Shown one piece after another: positions 1 to 6,086 of a stretch of 7,398 bases of DNA. The DNA comes from Candidatus Elusimicrobium euhamitermitis (GTDB lineage Bacteria; Elusimicrobiota; Elusimicrobia; Elusimicrobiales; Elusimicrobiaceae): assembly GCA_031254225.1 (NCBI GenBank), contig JAIRUU010000019.1:1-7398 (forward strand), in the 5' to 3' direction. The translations under genes were made by a program, and so were the position numbers. The notes below the pieces were generated by a model. That model ran no database searches, was not told the origin of the DNA, and saw only the letters and a program-made list of their open reading frames with translations. Within the stretch, counting starts at the first letter, position 1. Each line of letters begins with the position of its first letter.

Positions 1-1189
1 AAAAATGTTTGGCAAAAACATTACCCACATGGTCCAGGGCGTTACAAAGATAAGCGACTTAAAATTTACCTCTTCCGACGAAGAAACCGTTGAAAACTGG
101 CGCAAAATGCTGGTTGCCATAGCGCAGGACGTGCGCGTAATTTTGGTAAAACTGGCGGACCGCACGCACAACATGCGCACGCTTGAATTTTTAACGGACC
201 CCGCGCTGAGAAAAAGAAAAGCCACGGAAACGCTTAACCTTTACGCGCCGCTGGCGCAGCGGCTTGGCATGTTCAGCGTAAAAACCGAGCTTGAAGATTT
301 ATCTTTCAAACATCTGTACCCCGAGGAATATAAAAGGCTTGTTGAACAGGTTGAAAAAAGGACAAAAGACAGGGAAGCAGCGCTGTCCTCTTTCCGCGCC
401 AAACTTACGGATATTCTGACAAAAGAGGGCATTTCTTTCCGTCTGCTCTCCCGCGCAAAAAATTATTATTCAATTTACCGCAAAATGAAAAAGCAGGATT
501 TGACTTTTATGCAGATACAGGACTCGCTCGGCGTAAGAATCATCACGCAGACCGTGGCGGACTGTTATCGCGCGCTGGGCATAGTGCACTCTTCTTTCCG
601 CCCGATAGCGGGTTCTTTTACGGATTATATAGCCATGCCTAAAGCGAATATGTACCAGAGCATACACACAACCGTGGTCTGGGAAACGGGCGACATTGTT
701 GAAATACAAATCCGCACCGAAGAAATGCACAGGGTATGCGAATACGGCATAGCCGCGCACTGGCGTTATAAAACCGGCGCGAACAAAAGCGACAAAAATT
801 TTGACGAAAAAATTAACTGGCTCCGCCAATGGATAGAGTGGCAGCAGGATTTGACCGCGCCGCGCGAATTTCTGGAAAGTTTTAATACCGATATCGCGCT
901 GCAGCAGGTTTTTGTTTTTACGCCGAAGGCGGAAGTCAAAAGTCTGCCCGAAGGCTCCACGCCCATAGACTTCGCGTATTCAATTCACTCTGACATAGGA
1001 GACAAATACTGGGGCGCGAAAGTAAACAATAAGATGGTGCGCATGGATTACATTTTTAAAACCGGCGACATTTGCGAAATTATTACCCGCAGCTCCGCCG
1101 GCCCCAAACACGACTGGCTGGAGTTTGCCAAAACCTCCCACGCGCGCAGCCGCATAAGAAAGATGATGAGAGAGCAGGAAAAACCGTAA
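1..1189 (+). CDS. rel: RSH family (p)ppGpp synthetase/hydrolase, 5'-partial, ends after the TGS domain
   Basis: Makes, and probably also hydrolyses, the alarmone (p)ppGpp in the cytoplasm. The reading frame is open to the left edge, and the first ATG (base 5) falls inside the HD domain, so the true start lies outside the window. Counting from that Met: the end of the HD hydrolase domain with KLADRTHNMRTL (metal-ligand Asp at 52); a RelA/SpoT synthetase domain at about 130-255 with G-loop RAKNYYSIYRKM (150-161), catalytic Asp173 in QDSLGVRI, Tyr217 in NMYQSIHTT and Glu233 in VEIQIRT; then a TGS domain at about 301-362 (VFVFTPK to ICEIITR). The protein stops 32 residues after that, at the point where long RSH proteins continue into helical, zinc-finger and ACT domains. 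No frame downstream resembles those domains, so this does not look like a frameshift. The position that reads RxKD in bifunctional Rel and ExDD in RelA reads SFTD here (204-207). The family call is certain; whether it is Rel- or SpoT-like is not. Confidence 0.95.
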   Translation, partial: KMFGKNITHMVQGVTKISDLKFTSSDEETVENWRKMLVAIAQDVRVILVKLADRTHNMRTLEFLTDPALRKRKATETLNLYAPLAQRLGMFSVKTELEDLSFKHLYPEEYKRLVEQVEKRTKDREAALSSFRAKLTDILTKEGISFRLLSRAKNYYSIYRKMKKQDLTFMQIQDSLGVRIITQTVADCYRALGIVHSSFRPIAGSFTDYIAMPKANMYQSIHTTVVWETGDIVEIQIRTEEMHRVCEYGIAAHWRYKTGANKSDKNFDEKINWLRQWIEWQQDLTAPREFLESFNTDIALQQVFVFTPKAEVKSLPEGSTPIDFAYSIHSDIGDKYWGAKVNNKMVRMDYIFKTGDICEIITRSSAGPKHDWLEFAKTSHARSRIRKMMREQEKP

Positions 1190-1198
1190 CCGCCGGTT

Positions 1199-1231
1199 GA
1201 AAAATTTTGCGGCTGTTTGCAAAATTTTTTT
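1199..1231 (+). terminator. probable intrinsic terminator after rel
   Basis: The 10-base arm AAAATTTTGC at 1201-1210 is exactly reverse-complementary to 1219-1228, with an 8-base loop. A run of seven T spans 1225-1231. It begins 12 bases after the rel stop codon. The stem is AT-rich and the T-run is partly inside its 3' arm, so termination may be weak and some read-through into the next gene is plausible. Confidence 0.45.
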
Positions 1232-1258
1232 GGGGTCCCGAAGATTTGGGGGCCGTGA

Positions 1259-1277
1259 GCGCGCATTCACAGCGCGC
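1259..1277 (+). repeat. short GC hairpin upstream of the zinc-ribbon gene
   Basis: GCGCGC at 1259-1264 can pair with GCGCGC at 1272-1277 across a 7-base loop. Read as direct repeats, GCGCGCAT occurs at 1259-1266 and 1272-1279. The structure ends 15 bases before the ATG of the next gene and has no T-run, so it is not a terminator. It could shape the 5' leader or be chance. It is the only structure I see between the rel terminator and the next start codon. Confidence 0.25.
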
Positions 1278-1292
1278 ATAAACAGGTTTATT

Positions 1293-1625
1293 ATGAACGA
1301 AACAGCTTGCTGGAAATGTAAGAAGCCCATAGACCAAAGCGACAATTATTGCCGCCACTGCGGCATGGGCCAAAACTCCCGCGCGCCGTGGTACTACCAG
1401 CACTGGGGCATAATCATAGTCATGCTTATGGTGGGCCCTTTTGCGCTGATAAACGTTTTCGCTTCCCCGCTGATAGGCAGAAAAGCAAAATTAATTTACA
1501 CCGTAGTCATACTGGCGTTTACGGCGTTTTTATTCTGGGAATTATACCGTTTTGTCGTCCAGATGAACAGCACAATGAACTCCCTCCTCAACGGCGATCT
1601 TGACGCTCTGAACAAATACATATAA
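1293..1625 (+). CDS. small zinc-ribbon protein with two membrane helices, function unknown
   Basis: A 110-aa protein of unknown function. The N-terminus has a CxxC-x10-CxxC zinc-ribbon motif (Cys6, Cys9, Cys20, Cys23; CRHCG at the second knuckle), typical of small structural Zn ribbons. Two hydrophobic segments follow, at about 39-59 and 67-87, separated by a short basic loop (GRKAK), and then a polar tail with Asn and Asp. This predicts a cytoplasmic ribbon anchored by a helical hairpin. I chose ATG 1293 because the ribbon begins at once and AGG lies 6 bases upstream. An in-frame TTG at 1197 would add 32 residues, translated from the rel terminator region, with no plausible domain. It may be partly co-transcribed with rel by read-through. 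Similar ribbon-plus-membrane proteins are usually annotated only as zinc-ribbon domain proteins. Confidence 0.75.
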   Translation: MNETACWKCKKPIDQSDNYCRHCGMGQNSRAPWYYQHWGIIIVMLMVGPFALINVFASPLIGRKAKLIYTVVILAFTAFLFWELYRFVVQMNSTMNSLLNGDLDALNKYI

Positions 1626-1666
1626 CACTGGCAATATTAAAAAAGCATAGAAAAAATAAGAATATA

Positions 1667-1822
1667 ACTTCCCCTTTTAGGGGAAGTACCCGAAGGGGGT
1701 AGGGGTAAATGTACACAAATATGAGCTGTAATACTTTTGTTTAAGAGGGAATACCAAACGGCGTTTAATAATATCTATTTACTCCTTTCCCCTTCGGGGA
1801 ATTCCCCCTAAAAGGGGGAATT
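1667..1822. repeat. MITE-like palindromic element 1 (upstream of the peptide transporter)
   Basis: The left arm (1667-1710) is the imperfect reverse complement of the right arm (1777-1822) over about 45 bases, around a 66-base spacer. Each arm ends in its own hairpin: ACTTCCCC / TTTTA / GGGGAAGT at 1667-1687 and GAATTCCCCC / TAAAA / GGGGGAATTC at 1799-1823. The inner part of each arm reads as TTTAC(C/T)CCT toward the spacer side. The spacer has no ORF beyond a few codons. I see no transposase and no convincing target-site duplication, so it is a non-autonomous palindromic repeat. It occupies about half of the 316-base gap between the zinc-ribbon gene and the transporter. Confidence 0.7.
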
Positions 1823-1887
1823 CTAATCATATCTATACTTTTTTAACATTGCCGTAACACTAAAGTAATACACTGTGTAATTATTTT

Positions 1888-1908
1888 TGCTAAAATCTAT
1901 TGTATACT
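1888..1908 (+). promoter_or_regulatory. candidate promoter of the peptide transporter
   Basis: TGCTAAAAT at 1888-1896 matches an extended -10 (TG-n-TAAAAT, one mismatch to TATAAT). A second -10-like hexamer, TATACT, lies at 1903-1908. No good -35 hexamer is visible for either, which is tolerable for an extended -10. The site lies about 45 bases before the chosen ATG and is downstream of element 1. This is a pattern match only. Confidence 0.35.
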
Positions 1909-1941
1909 TATTTTTTAAAACTAAAAGCTGTATGGAGGAAT

Positions 1942-3291
1942 ATGGACACGTCCATGGCAAAACAAAAACACCCCAGAGCGCTTTACATGCTCTTTATGGT
2001 GGAAATGTGGGAGAGATTTAACTACTACGGCATGAGGGCGCTGCTTACTTTATTTATGATAAGCTCCGTCATAGGTTTTGACAAACCGCAGGCGTTTAAA
2101 ATATACGGCTGGTTTACCGCGCTTGTATATCTTACGCCGGTAGTCGGCGGCCACCTTGCGGATAAATATATAGGCAAAAGACACTCCATAACCATAGGCG
2201 CGGTTTTAATGATGATGGGCCAGTTCACTCTTGCGGCTTACGGTTTTATGCCCGCGCGCGCGGCGCTTTTCGCGGGCCTTACGCTTATAGTTTTGGGCAA
2301 CGGGTTTTTTAAACCAAACATATCCAGCATAGTCGGCGAACTTTATGAGCCCAATGACCCGCGGCGCGACGGCGGTTTTACCATTTTTTATATGGGTATA
2401 AACGTCGGCGCGTTTTTTGCGCCTTTTATCACCGGCTTTTTGGGCGAACAGAGCCGCGCCACGGCGCCCGCCTGGGTGCAGTGGAGATATGGTTTTATGG
2501 CGGCCGGAGTTGGTATGCTTATAGGTCTTATCTGGTATTTGGTTTCGCAGAAAAAATATCTGGGCGATATAGGTCTGCGCCCTGTCTCCAAAAGCACCGC
2601 GCCCAACGCGGCGGAATTGAACAAACCGCTTACGCCGGAAGATAAAGACAAACTTAAAGCTATATTTACTTTTACTTTTATAGCAATTTTCTTCTTTGCG
2701 TTTTTTGAGCAGGCCGGTTCCTCTCTCAGCACTTTTGCGGACGAGTCAATAAGAAGAATCATCACTCTGCCCTTTATAGGCCGGTTTGAAGTGCCGGCCT
2801 CGTGGTTTCAGTCCGTCAATCCTGTGGCCATAGTCATACTCGCGCCGCTGTTTGCAAAAATGTGGATTAACATGGCCGCTAAAGGTAAAGAACCGTCAAC
2901 GCCGGTAAAATTCGGCTGGGGCGTATTTCTGACCGGCGTGGGATTTTTAGTGCTTGCGCTGGGCGCTTTATTTTTAACTTCCGGCCCTATCAATATGATG
3001 TGGCTTATGGCGCTCTATGTGATACACACGACGGGCGAGCTTTGCCTTTCACCTGTCGGCCTGTCAATGGTTACCAAACTTGCGCCGGCCAAACTTATGG
3101 CTGTTATGATGGGCGTGTGGCTGACGTCTTCGTTCTTCGGCAATCTTATGGGCGGTTATTTTGCGGAACTCTCAGAGACGCTCAGCAAACCCGTTTTCCT
3201 GGCAATGCCGGGCGTGATTTTGCTGGTGTTCGGCATAAGCGTATGGATATTCTCAGGCAAAATCAGAGCGTGGATGCACGGCGTCAGATAA
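1942..3291 (+). CDS. POT/PTR2-family proton-coupled di-/tripeptide transporter
   Basis: An inner-membrane major-facilitator protein of about 449 aa, the usual length for bacterial POT carriers, which import di- and tripeptides with protons. The family signatures are all present: ExxERFxYYG at 21-30 (Glu21, Glu24, Arg25, Tyr28, Tyr29, the proton-coupling motif on helix 1), the MFS loop GGHLADKYIGKR from 69, GFFKPNISS from 121, the PTR2 motif GGFTIFYMGINVGAF from 144, and GELCLSPVG from 365 (Glu366). Hydrophobic helices fill the rest. A polar stretch rich in Lys, Pro and Asp between about 205 and 240 is the central cytoplasmic loop. ATG 1942 has GGAGG at 1934-1938 only 3 bases away; ATG 1954 would be 15 bases away. 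The more upstream frame lacks a ribosome site and overlaps the promoter. Exact substrates cannot be read from sequence. It is convergent with the peptidoglycan recycling operon. Confidence 0.92.
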   Translation: MDTSMAKQKHPRALYMLFMVEMWERFNYYGMRALLTLFMISSVIGFDKPQAFKIYGWFTALVYLTPVVGGHLADKYIGKRHSITIGAVLMMMGQFTLAAYGFMPARAALFAGLTLIVLGNGFFKPNISSIVGELYEPNDPRRDGGFTIFYMGINVGAFFAPFITGFLGEQSRATAPAWVQWRYGFMAAGVGMLIGLIWYLVSQKKYLGDIGLRPVSKSTAPNAAELNKPLTPEDKDKLKAIFTFTFIAIFFFAFFEQAGSSLSTFADESIRRIITLPFIGRFEVPASWFQSVNPVAIVILAPLFAKMWINMAAKGKEPSTPVKFGWGVFLTGVGFLVLALGALFLTSGPINMMWLMALYVIHTTGELCLSPVGLSMVTKLAPAKLMAVMMGVWLTSSFFGNLMGGYFAELSETLSKPVFLAMPGVILLVFGISVWIFSGKIRAWMHGVR

Positions 3292-3301
3292 ATTTCAAAA
3301 C

Positions 3302-3337
3302 AAAACCCCGCGCGTAAGTTTACGCGCGGGGTTTTTT
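3302..3337 (+). terminator. strong intrinsic terminator, possibly bidirectional
   Basis: A 15-bp perfect stem (3302-3316 with 3321-3335), GC-rich in its core (CCCCGCGCGTA), has a 4-base loop and a run of six T at 3332-3337. It starts 10 bases after the transporter stop codon. On the minus strand the same stem is followed by TTTTG then TTTTG, so it could also stop transcripts coming from nagZ after they cross element 2. No other terminator for the nagZ operon is visible. Confidence 0.85.
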
Positions 3338-3364
3338 ATTTTAAAATATCAAATTTATTTTCCT

Positions 3365-3550
3365 ATTTTCCCTCGCCCTTTGCGGGAGAGGGATTAAGGG
3401 TGAGGGGTAGCGTTATAGCTTGATAATGATTTATAACTTTACGACATATCCTAAACAACACGACTAATCAAAATCTAAATGGTTTATTCCTTACTTCAAC
3501 TAAAACTACCCCTCACCCCTGCCCCTCTCCCGCAAGGGGCGAGGGGAAAT
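3365..3550. repeat. MITE-like palindromic element 2 (between the transporter and nagZ)
   Basis: Terminal inverted repeats of 46 bases (3365-3410) and 45 bases (3506-3550) are nearly perfect reverse complements, differing at a handful of positions, around a 95-base AT-rich spacer. Each arm holds a nested hairpin (for example CCCTCGCCC / TTTGC / GGGAGAGGG at 3370-3392), followed inward by a G/C-run block, CTACCCCTCACCC in one orientation. The spacer shows no ORF. The right arm ends 5 bases before the nagZ stop codon, so the element lies in the 3' untranslated region of the recycling operon. There is no transposase and no clear target duplication. G/C-run intergenic repeats of this style are widespread in bacteria; the family cannot be named from one copy. 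Confidence 0.8.
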
Positions 3551-3555
3551 TTTTT

Positions 3556-4992
3556 CTACACAAATTTTATCGGCAGTTTGCCCGTCACTTTGACTTTCCC
3601 GCAAAGCGCGTCCGCGCATACCGTCTGAAAATCCTCATTGGCGCAATAGGCGGCGACGTGATATTGGCATAATTTCAAAAAATCCTTATGCACAAAAGGG
3701 CTGCCGAAAGAGACCATCGCGCTTTTTTGCGCTTCGGCCGCGGCCGCGGCCGCCTCCTCTTTTTCAGCCTCCGTAAAATTCACGTAGCCTTTAAAAGAAC
3801 GGTAACCGGAATAAGAAACCAACAGCAGGTTTTCCGCGTTTTTACCGTTATACGGAAACAGTTTAACGCCGTTGGCGGCGAGCTGTTTTGCAAAAGGAGT
3901 GCTTTCAAAATTTTCCTGCTCAAAAACTTTATAAAAAACTTTTGTACCGGCGGAATATTCAGTATGAACGCCGAAATCCGTAATGCATTTGGGCGCAGCG
4001 GCCGCGCTGTAAGGAGATTTGAAAAAAGTCTGTTCCGGCCGCCGGACTTCGGTCTTTGCGTTTTTGGCAAGCAGCATTTCCTGCGTGGCTATGGAACTGA
4101 TAAAAATATCTTTCCACGCGCCGTCGTCGGACTGCAGCTTCTGCACAAAATCAATAATTTCGTCCGGCGCTTCTGGCACAAGCAAAATATCAACGCCCGC
4201 TTTTAAAGCTTTTAAAGACGCGGCCTTTTGGTCGCCTATGGCTTTCATAAGCAGCGCGTCGGTCAGCACGCAGCCTTTGTAGTTGAGACGTTTGCGGAGC
4301 AAATCTTTTATAACTTTTTCGGACAGAGACGCAGGTTCGTCTTTATCAACGGCGGGCACAATCAGGTGGCCGGCCATAATTGAATCCGCGAATTTTAAAA
4401 GCATTCTGAAAGGCAGTAAGTCATAATCAAAAAGTTCGTCAAAAGTTTTATTGATAACGGGAAGGGTCAAGTGAGAATCTTTTTCAGTCGCGCCGTGGCC
4501 CGGAAAATGTTTTAAACAATTCAAAACGCCGCCCTGCGACATACCGGCCATGAACGCCATGGACATTCTTGTAACCAAGTCCGGACTATAGCCGAACGAG
4601 CGCGTGTTGACAATAGGATTATCCGGCGTGCACGCCAAATCGGCCACGGGCGCAAAAACCCAGTCCACGCCTATGCTTCTGGCCTGGCGCGCGGTAATTA
4701 AACCTTTTTTGACGGCCAAATCTTCCTCGCCGCTTGCGCCGACGGCCATGTTTGACGGCAGCAGCTCCGCGCCGTTAACCCAGCGGCCCAGACCGTCCTC
4801 ATAATCCGCTGAAATTAAAATATTTGAATACGGGCTTAATGACCGCATTTCTTTACAAAATTCCGCAATCTCTTCCGGCGTACCCCAGTAAACGCAAAAA
4901 CCGCCGGCGCCGGCTTTTGCCCAGCGCCGCGCGTCGTCGTATTTTGTTTTGCCGAACCAAAAACCAGGGTGCACTATTCTTGCGGGATTCAT
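3556..4992 (-). CDS. nagZ: beta-N-acetylhexosaminidase, glycoside hydrolase family 3 (NagZ)
   Basis: A 478-aa family 3 glycosidase with no signal peptide, so cytoplasmic. NagZ removes GlcNAc from GlcNAc-anhydroMurNAc (with or without peptide) during wall recycling. The TIM-barrel domain (about 1-300) carries ISADYEDGLGR (60-70), NTRSFG (129-134), the loop KHFPGHG (161-167) followed by the acid/base Asp-Ser-His (Asp172, His174), and nucleophile Asp245 in VLTDALLMKAI. A second domain (about 340-478) resembles a GH3 C-terminal domain: VSFGSPF near 427 and GKLPI near the end. It is thus longer than the one-domain enterobacterial NagZ and closer in plan to two-domain forms. Start ATG 4992 forms an ATGA overlap with the anmK stop and has GGGGAG 9 bases upstream. 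The frame is open 18 codons further, but that part only overlaps anmK. Residues 414-419 are an Ala tract encoded by a hexanucleotide repeat. It is the last gene of the operon. Confidence 0.9.
   Translation of the reverse strand: MNPARIVHPGFWFGKTKYDDARRWAKAGAGGFCVYWGTPEEIAEFCKEMRSLSPYSNILISADYEDGLGRWVNGAELLPSNMAVGASGEEDLAVKKGLITARQARSIGVDWVFAPVADLACTPDNPIVNTRSFGYSPDLVTRMSMAFMAGMSQGGVLNCLKHFPGHGATEKDSHLTLPVINKTFDELFDYDLLPFRMLLKFADSIMAGHLIVPAVDKDEPASLSEKVIKDLLRKRLNYKGCVLTDALLMKAIGDQKAASLKALKAGVDILLVPEAPDEIIDFVQKLQSDDGAWKDIFISSIATQEMLLAKNAKTEVRRPEQTFFKSPYSAAAAPKCITDFGVHTEYSAGTKVFYKVFEQENFESTPFAKQLAANGVKLFPYNGKNAENLLLVSYSGYRSFKGYVNFTEAEKEEAAAAAAEAQKSAMVSFGSPFVHKDFLKLCQYHVAAYCANEDFQTVCADALCGKVKVTGKLPIKFV
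3736..3753 (-). repeat. three perfect tandem copies of a GC hexanucleotide within nagZ
   Basis: GGCCGC is repeated three times on the plus strand. On the coding strand this is GCGGCC x3, six alternating GCG/GCC alanine codons (NagZ residues 414-419), following Glu-Glu in an acidic, probably surface helix of the C-terminal domain. Gain or loss of units would keep the frame. Confidence 0.7.
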
Positions 4993-6086
4993 AAACAAAT
5001 ACTCCCCAAAATTGTTTTTGCCGACGCGCCGGTCGCGCGCGGACAATGGTTAATTTTTCCTTCCAGCGCAAGTTTTGCCATAAGCGCGAAAGCCGCGCTC
5101 TCTTTGGCCATGACGTCTATTCCGTAGTCGCCGCTCAATGAAATTTTTATATCCGGCAGACACTGGGAAATACTTTTAAGCAGCGTTTTATTAAACGCGC
5201 CGCCGCCGCTGACGATAATTTCACTTATTTTATATTTCGGCAAAACAAATTTTTGTACGCCCAGCGCGATTGTCCGCGCGGTAAACATTGTAAGAACGGC
5301 GACAACGTCATTAATGTTTTCTTCGGTTATATCGGGAAAAAATTGTTTAATAAAATTTTCTTCAAAAGCGTTGCGGTCTAAAGATTTGGGCGGGCGCATT
5401 TGGAAATATTTATTTTTGAGCATAGCGCCAAGCGTTCTTTCGTCAATATTCCCGGCCGCGGCCAGCCGCCCGGAATTATCAAAACTTTTTTTGCCTGCCG
5501 TAAAATTTTGGACAACGGTATCAATTAAAGAATTGCCGGGCCCCGTGTCAAAACCGAAAGTTTTTACGCCGCGCCCCGCGACGGAAATATTTGCCACTCC
5601 GCCGATGTTGAGCATTATTTTCGGTTTCCCGCGGCCGAAAATATATTCGTCAAAAAAAGGCATGAGCGGCGCGCCCTGCCCGCCCAGCGCCATGTCTTTT
5701 GCGCGAAAACTGCATACCACTTTAAGGCCCATGGCCGCCAGAAACGCCGGCTCTCCTATCTGCATGGTGTTTGGCGTTTTTGCGTAAGGATTATGCGTAA
5801 TCGTCTGGCCGTGGCAGCCTGCGGCAAAAATATCTTTTTTATTAATTTTAAATTCAGCGAGAAACTTTTTAACGCAGGCCGCGTAAACTTTGCCGGTTTC
5901 AAAATTTAATTCGGAAAGTTCCGCCGCTTTTAAATTTCGCGCGTTGATAAGCTTTTTTTGTAACTCAGCGGAATATTTGTAGGTTTTTGTGCGCAGGGTT
6001 TTAAAAGGGCTGTTCTGCGTCAGCGTTATGGTCACGCCGTCGGCGGACGTGCCGCTCATCAGGCCCAGAGAATATTTTTTATTCAT
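4989..6086 (-). CDS. anmK: anhydro-N-acetylmuramic acid kinase (AnmK)
   Basis: A cytoplasmic sugar kinase of the ASKHA fold, 365 aa, the normal family length. It uses ATP to open the anhydro ring of 1,6-anhydroMurNAc and phosphorylate it, giving MurNAc-6-P. Visible motifs in order: phosphate loop GLMSGTSADG (8-17), GCHGQTI (90-96), ALGGQGAPLMP (133-143), LNIGGVANIS (159-168), the catalytic GFDTGPGNSLID (178-189, base Asp180), PPKSLDRNAF (232-241), VSGGGAFN (292-299), and ESAAFALMA near 329. Two usually acidic positions differ: Thr19 where GTSxDGxD has its final Asp, and Ser126 where the family has DFR. The catalytic Asp and ATP loops remain, so activity is still likely. Its start overlaps the murQ stop by 8 bases, with GAGG at 6097-6100 as ribosome site; its TGA overlaps the nagZ ATG. 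Translational coupling is likely on both sides. Confidence 0.93.
   Translation of the reverse strand: MNKKYSLGLMSGTSADGVTITLTQNSPFKTLRTKTYKYSAELQKKLINARNLKAAELSELNFETGKVYAACVKKFLAEFKINKKDIFAAGCHGQTITHNPYAKTPNTMQIGEPAFLAAMGLKVVCSFRAKDMALGGQGAPLMPFFDEYIFGRGKPKIMLNIGGVANISVAGRGVKTFGFDTGPGNSLIDTVVQNFTAGKKSFDNSGRLAAAGNIDERTLGAMLKNKYFQMRPPKSLDRNAFEENFIKQFFPDITEENINDVVAVLTMFTARTIALGVQKFVLPKYKISEIIVSGGGAFNKTLLKSISQCLPDIKISLSGDYGIDVMAKESAAFALMAKLALEGKINHCPRATGASAKTILGSICL

Noticed and set aside
1190..1258. Frameshifted remainder of the RSH C-terminal domains
   Set aside because: I translated the next frames by eye; they give short runs with no resemblance to the helical, zinc-finger or ACT regions.
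1197..1292. TTG start adding 32 residues to the zinc-ribbon protein
   Set aside because: The extension reads through the rel terminator hairpin, has no domain and no ribosome site; ATG 1293 begins just before the ribbon.
470..1403. Several antisense open frames across rel and the zinc-ribbon gene
   Set aside because: They are shadows of the coding strand, with no recognisable motifs, and overlap each other and certain genes.
1711..1776. Tiny ORF in the spacer of element 1
   Set aside because: Only a few codons after the ATG at 1721 and no ribosome site.
1900..1941. Upstream start adding 14 residues to the peptide transporter
   Set aside because: It falls on the -10-like sequences and lacks a ribosome site; family N-termini fit the start at 1942 or 1954.
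3506..3550. Element 2 right arm as the intrinsic terminator of nagZ
   Set aside because: The hairpin on the minus strand is followed by a G-rich block, not a T-run; the stem at 3302-3335 is the better candidate.
3688..4282. Plus-strand open frames inside nagZ
   Set aside because: Biased composition and no domain; the minus-strand GH3 motifs are unambiguous.
4993..5046. Upstream ATG adding 18 residues to NagZ
   Set aside because: It lies wholly in anmK, while ATG 4992 has a good GGGGAG at 9 bases and the classic ATGA overlap.
5314..5787. 157-codon plus-strand open frame inside anmK
   Set aside because: It mirrors well-conserved AnmK motifs on the other strand; no ribosome site or family resemblance.
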